Of a DNA stretch of 64,000 bases, positions 62,198 to 64,000 are shown one piece after another. The stretch lies in the NCBI GenBank assembly GCA_017520935.1, contig JAFXEF010000035.1, positions 62,001-126,000 on the forward strand, in the 5' to 3' direction. The first letter of the stretch is position 1. Every line of letters starts with the position of its first letter. The translations under genes were made by a program, and so were the position numbers. This DNA comes from Bacteroidaceae bacterium. Lineage in GTDB: Bacteria; Bacteroidota; Bacteroidia; Bacteroidales; Bacteroidaceae. The notes beneath the pieces are model-generated. The model did not search any database and was not told where the DNA came from. It was given only the letters and a program-made list of their open reading frames with translations.

Positions 62198-63565
62198 TCA
62201 ATACGGCACCTTCTCCTCCAGTTCTTGCAGGTTGGCCGCAATGACATCGTCGCTGATGCTGTTGTTGATGAGATTACCTGCCAGGTATTGGTCATAGGCA
62301 GCCATATCGATGAGTCCGTGTCCCGAGAGGCAGAAGAGGATAGTCTTCTCCTCACCCGTCTCTATGCACCTCTTTGCCTCGCGGATGGTAGCCGCAATGG
62401 CATGGCACGATTCCGGAGCAGGGATAATGCCTTCGGCAGCTGCAAACAGCGTGCCGGCTTCGAACGACTCAATCTGCTCAATGTCTACGGCCTCCATCAT
62501 CTTGTCCTTGAGGAGTTGCGACACTATGAGTCCGGCTCCATGGTAGCGCAAGCCACCGGCATGAATGTTGGCCGGGCGGAAGTTATGACCGAGGGTAAAC
62601 ATCGGTATCAATGGTGTATAGCCCGACTCGTCACCGAAGTCATAATGAAACTCACCGCGTGTGAGCTTCGGGCACGAGGCCGGCTCGGCAGCCACAAAGC
62701 GCGTGGTCCTGCCCTCCTTGATATTGTGCCGCATGAAGGGGAAAGCCAATCCGCCAAAGTTGGAGCCGCCACCGAAGCAAGCCACCACCACATCAGGATA
62801 GTCGCCTGCCATCTGCATCTGCTTCTCGGCTTCCAAACCGATAACAGTCTGATGCAGGGTCACATGGCTAAGCACAGAGCCCAACGTATACTTACAATTA
62901 GGAGTCATCATCGCCAGCTCCACCGCCTCAGAGATAGCCGTACCCAACGACCCCTGGTGGTTGGGATACCTGGTAAGGATATCCTTTCCGGCCCGAGTAG
63001 ACATCGAGGGCGAAGGGGTCACCTGCGCGCCGAAAGTCTGCATGATGCTGCGTCGGTAAGGTTTCTGCTCATACGAGATCTTCACCTGATACACGGCAGC
63101 CTCAAGCCCGAACACCTTGGCCGCATACGACAATGCTGCTCCCCATTGCCCCGCACCAGTCTCCGTGGTGATATTGGTCACGCCCTCCTCCTTGCAGTAG
63201 TAGGCCTGCGCCAAGGCCGAGTTGAGCTTATGCGAGCCGATAGGGCTCACGCTCTCATTCTTGAAGTAGATATGAGCGGGGGTGCCAAGTGCCTTTTCCA
63301 GTCCGTAGGCACGCACCAGCGGCGTACTTCTATAGTAGGTATACATCTCGCGCACCCGCTCGGGGATATCAATCCACGCATCCGTCATGTTGAGCTCCTG
63401 ATGCGACACCTCACGGGCAAAGAGCGGATACAGGTCCTCGGGAGTAACAGGCTGTCCGGTCTTGGGATTGAGCATCGGCATCGGTTTGTTGGGCATATCC
63501 GCTTGGATATTGTACCACTGGGTAGGTATCTCACTCTCCGATAAAATGAATCTTTTCTGTTTCAT
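62198..63565 (-). CDS. trpB: TrpB2-type tryptophan synthase beta chain (PLP enzyme)
   Basis: 455 residues, longer than classical TrpB, with the N-terminal extension of the TrpB2 group. The PLP lysine is Lys113 in PIGSHKLNSALAQ; TETGAGQWG carries the catalytic Glu region; ACFGGGSNFGGLAFPF binds the phosphate. It joins indole and serine to tryptophan. No trpA or other trp gene is adjacent. The leader contains a complete tryptophan attenuator, which supports a real role in tryptophan metabolism. The start ATG at 63565 lies about 40 nt after the U-tract. Confidence 0.93.
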   Translation of the reverse strand: MKQKRFILSESEIPTQWYNIQADMPNKPMPMLNPKTGQPVTPEDLYPLFAREVSHQELNMTDAWIDIPERVREMYTYYRSTPLVRAYGLEKALGTPAHIYFKNESVSPIGSHKLNSALAQAYYCKEEGVTNITTETGAGQWGAALSYAAKVFGLEAAVYQVKISYEQKPYRRSIMQTFGAQVTPSPSMSTRAGKDILTRYPNHQGSLGTAISEAVELAMMTPNCKYTLGSVLSHVTLHQTVIGLEAEKQMQMAGDYPDVVVACFGGGSNFGGLAFPFMRHNIKEGRTTRFVAAEPASCPKLTRGEFHYDFGDESGYTPLIPMFTLGHNFRPANIHAGGLRYHGAGLIVSQLLKDKMMEAVDIEQIESFEAGTLFAAAEGIIPAPESCHAIAATIREAKRCIETGEEKTILFCLSGHGLIDMAAYDQYLAGNLINNSISDDVIAANLQELEEKVPY

Positions 63566-63590
63566 AATGGTGCTTTGACGATAAAAATAG

Positions 63591-63606
63591 TTCTAAAACA
63601 GATTCT
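63591..63606. repeat. short dispersed motif TTCTAAAACAGATTCT upstream of trpB2
   Basis: Same motif as before gldH (31688-31702) and, inverted, before tex (42569-42586). It lies between the attenuator terminator and the start codon. Confidence 0.45.
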
Positions 63607-63641
63607 AAAAAAATCCGATGCTGCTTGTGGAGCACCGGATT
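63607..63641 (-). terminator. trpB leader: attenuator terminator of trpB2
   Basis: Minus-strand stem of 11 bp with one G-U pair (63641-63631 with 63622-63612; AATCCGGTGCT and AGCATCGGATT), 8-nt loop, then T7 at the 3' end. It precedes the trpB2 start by 42 nt, so it can only be an attenuator, not a gene end. Confidence 0.9.
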
Positions 63642-63715
63642 CATATATACAAAACAACTCTTATTCCTTATTGTCATACATCAGTTACCGTGCTCAATCT
63701 CCTATACTGAGCCAC
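63630..63715 (-). promoter_or_regulatory. trpB leader: alternative hairpin segments of the trp attenuator
   Basis: Segment 1, GTGGCTCA (63715-63708, inside the Trp-Leu codons), can pair with segment 2, TGAGCAC (63696-63690), with one bulged base. Segment 2, GAGCACGG (63695-63688), can instead pair with segment 3, CCGGTGCTC (63638-63630), which is also the 5' arm of the terminator. The UGA stop of the leader peptide lies in segment 2. A ribosome finishing the peptide covers segment 2 and lets the terminator form; one stalled at the Trp codons frees segment 2 for the antiterminator. Confidence 0.88.
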
Positions 63716-63750
63716 CACCAAAACTTGCTGAGGTTAACCGATGCATTCAT
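63694..63750 (-). CDS. trpL: tryptophan leader peptide of trpB2
   Basis: An 18-codon frame, MNASVNLSKFWWWLSIGD, with three consecutive TGG codons (63712-63720) six codons from the UGA stop. It is preceded by an AAGGAAAG sequence about 9 nt before the ATG. It is translated as a sensor of charged tRNA-Trp, with no function expected for the peptide itself. The surrounding sequence holds a promoter upstream and the attenuator hairpins downstream. Confidence 0.9.
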   Translation of the reverse strand: MNASVNLSKFWWWLSIGD

Positions 63751-63772
63751 ATACGCTCTTTCCTTTCTGCGG

Positions 63773-63803
63773 CAAAGTTAAAGTATTTTTATCTATTTAC
63801 AAA
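63773..63803 (-). promoter_or_regulatory. promoter of the trpB2 leader
   Basis: TAACTTTG on the minus strand (63773-63780) with TTTG (63800-63803) 19 nt upstream, full consensus. Transcription should begin near 63767, 17 nt before the leader peptide start. Confidence 0.82.
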
Positions 63804-63833
63804 CAATCTGTAAGAAAAGTTTTCATTTTCATA

Positions 63834-64000
63834 CTAAAATGTATATTCATCGAACAAGGCACCCCCAGCGCCCTCTTCCCACTTATCCATACGCTCCTGC
63901 CAATGTTTCTCCAGTCTCTTTACGCCCTCTTCTATAGACCTTCCCGTCTCTTTTGCTGCCTCTCCCAACACATTGGCCTGGCGTTCGAGATAGCGTTCAA
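63834..64000 (-). CDS. C-terminal end of an unrecognised protein (partial at window edge)
   Basis: A minus-strand frame with no stop from the window edge to TAG at 63834-63836, encoding 54 residues. The fragment is helical and charged (YLERQANVLGEAAKETG, EEGVKRLEKHWQERMDKWEEG) and ends GGALFDEYTF. The gene continues beyond the window. No family was recognised. Confidence 0.65.
   Translation of the reverse strand, partial: ERYLERQANVLGEAAKETGRSIEEGVKRLEKHWQERMDKWEEGAGGALFDEYTF

Noticed and set aside
62144..63544. 466-codon open frame antisense to trpB2
   Set aside because: trpB2 is unmistakable on the other strand; the plus-strand product has no recognisable domain and is rich in His, Arg and Leu as expected from antisense codons.

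Overview
The window is a chromosomal stretch of a Bacteroidales bacterium, most likely Prevotellaceae or a near relative. The grounds are: the order purH-mreB-mreC-mreD-mrdA-rodA; a gldH lipoprotein; a sphingolipid-type serine palmitoyltransferase; a DUF2723/GT117 protein; large secreted proteins ending in a type A-like type IX secretion (T9SS) tail (GIYIxNGKKVVIK-like); and promoters of the Bacteroidetes sigma type (TTTG, about 20 nt, TAnnTTTG). No rRNA, tRNA or CRISPR was seen.

Layout. 1-4.3 kb: a possible transposase tail, a terminator and a secreted GH95 alpha-L-fucosidase. 4.3-8.2 kb: a repeat-rich gap, a POT peptide transporter and serine palmitoyltransferase. 8.3-27.5 kb: a minus-strand block of surface genes: a 1811-residue modular protein, an OmpA-family porin, a collagen-like lipoprotein, and two tandem M60-type metallopeptidases. 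28.0-32.2 kb: metF, holB, ricT and gldH on the plus strand. 32.1-39.6 kb: the cell-elongation operon with purH. 39.7-50.5 kb: a Pr6Pr-like membrane protein, tex, hisS, a GT117 protein, a polysaccharide deacetylase, queG and a HEPN/MNT pair. 50.6-56.7 kb: a SulP transporter and a 1274-residue modular secreted protein. 56.8-64 kb: fur-purA-yugP, an AlkD-like protein, a dipeptidyl peptidase III lipoprotein, and a TrpB2-type tryptophan synthase preceded by a complete tryptophan attenuator.

The fucosidase, the M60 peptidases, the carbohydrate-binding-like giant proteins, the oligopeptide transporter and the periplasmic DPP III together suggest growth on host glycoproteins such as mucin, with peptide salvage. 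This is inference from families.

Most notable is the 5' leader of trpB2. It holds a sigma-type promoter, a Shine-Dalgarno-like site, an 18-codon peptide with three consecutive Trp codons, and three mutually exclusive hairpins ending in a U7 terminator. The intergenic regions also carry at least two dispersed palindromic repeat families (about 140-bp and about 160-200-bp), several other long inverted repeats, and orphan fragments of T9SS tail-coding sequence next to surface-protein genes.
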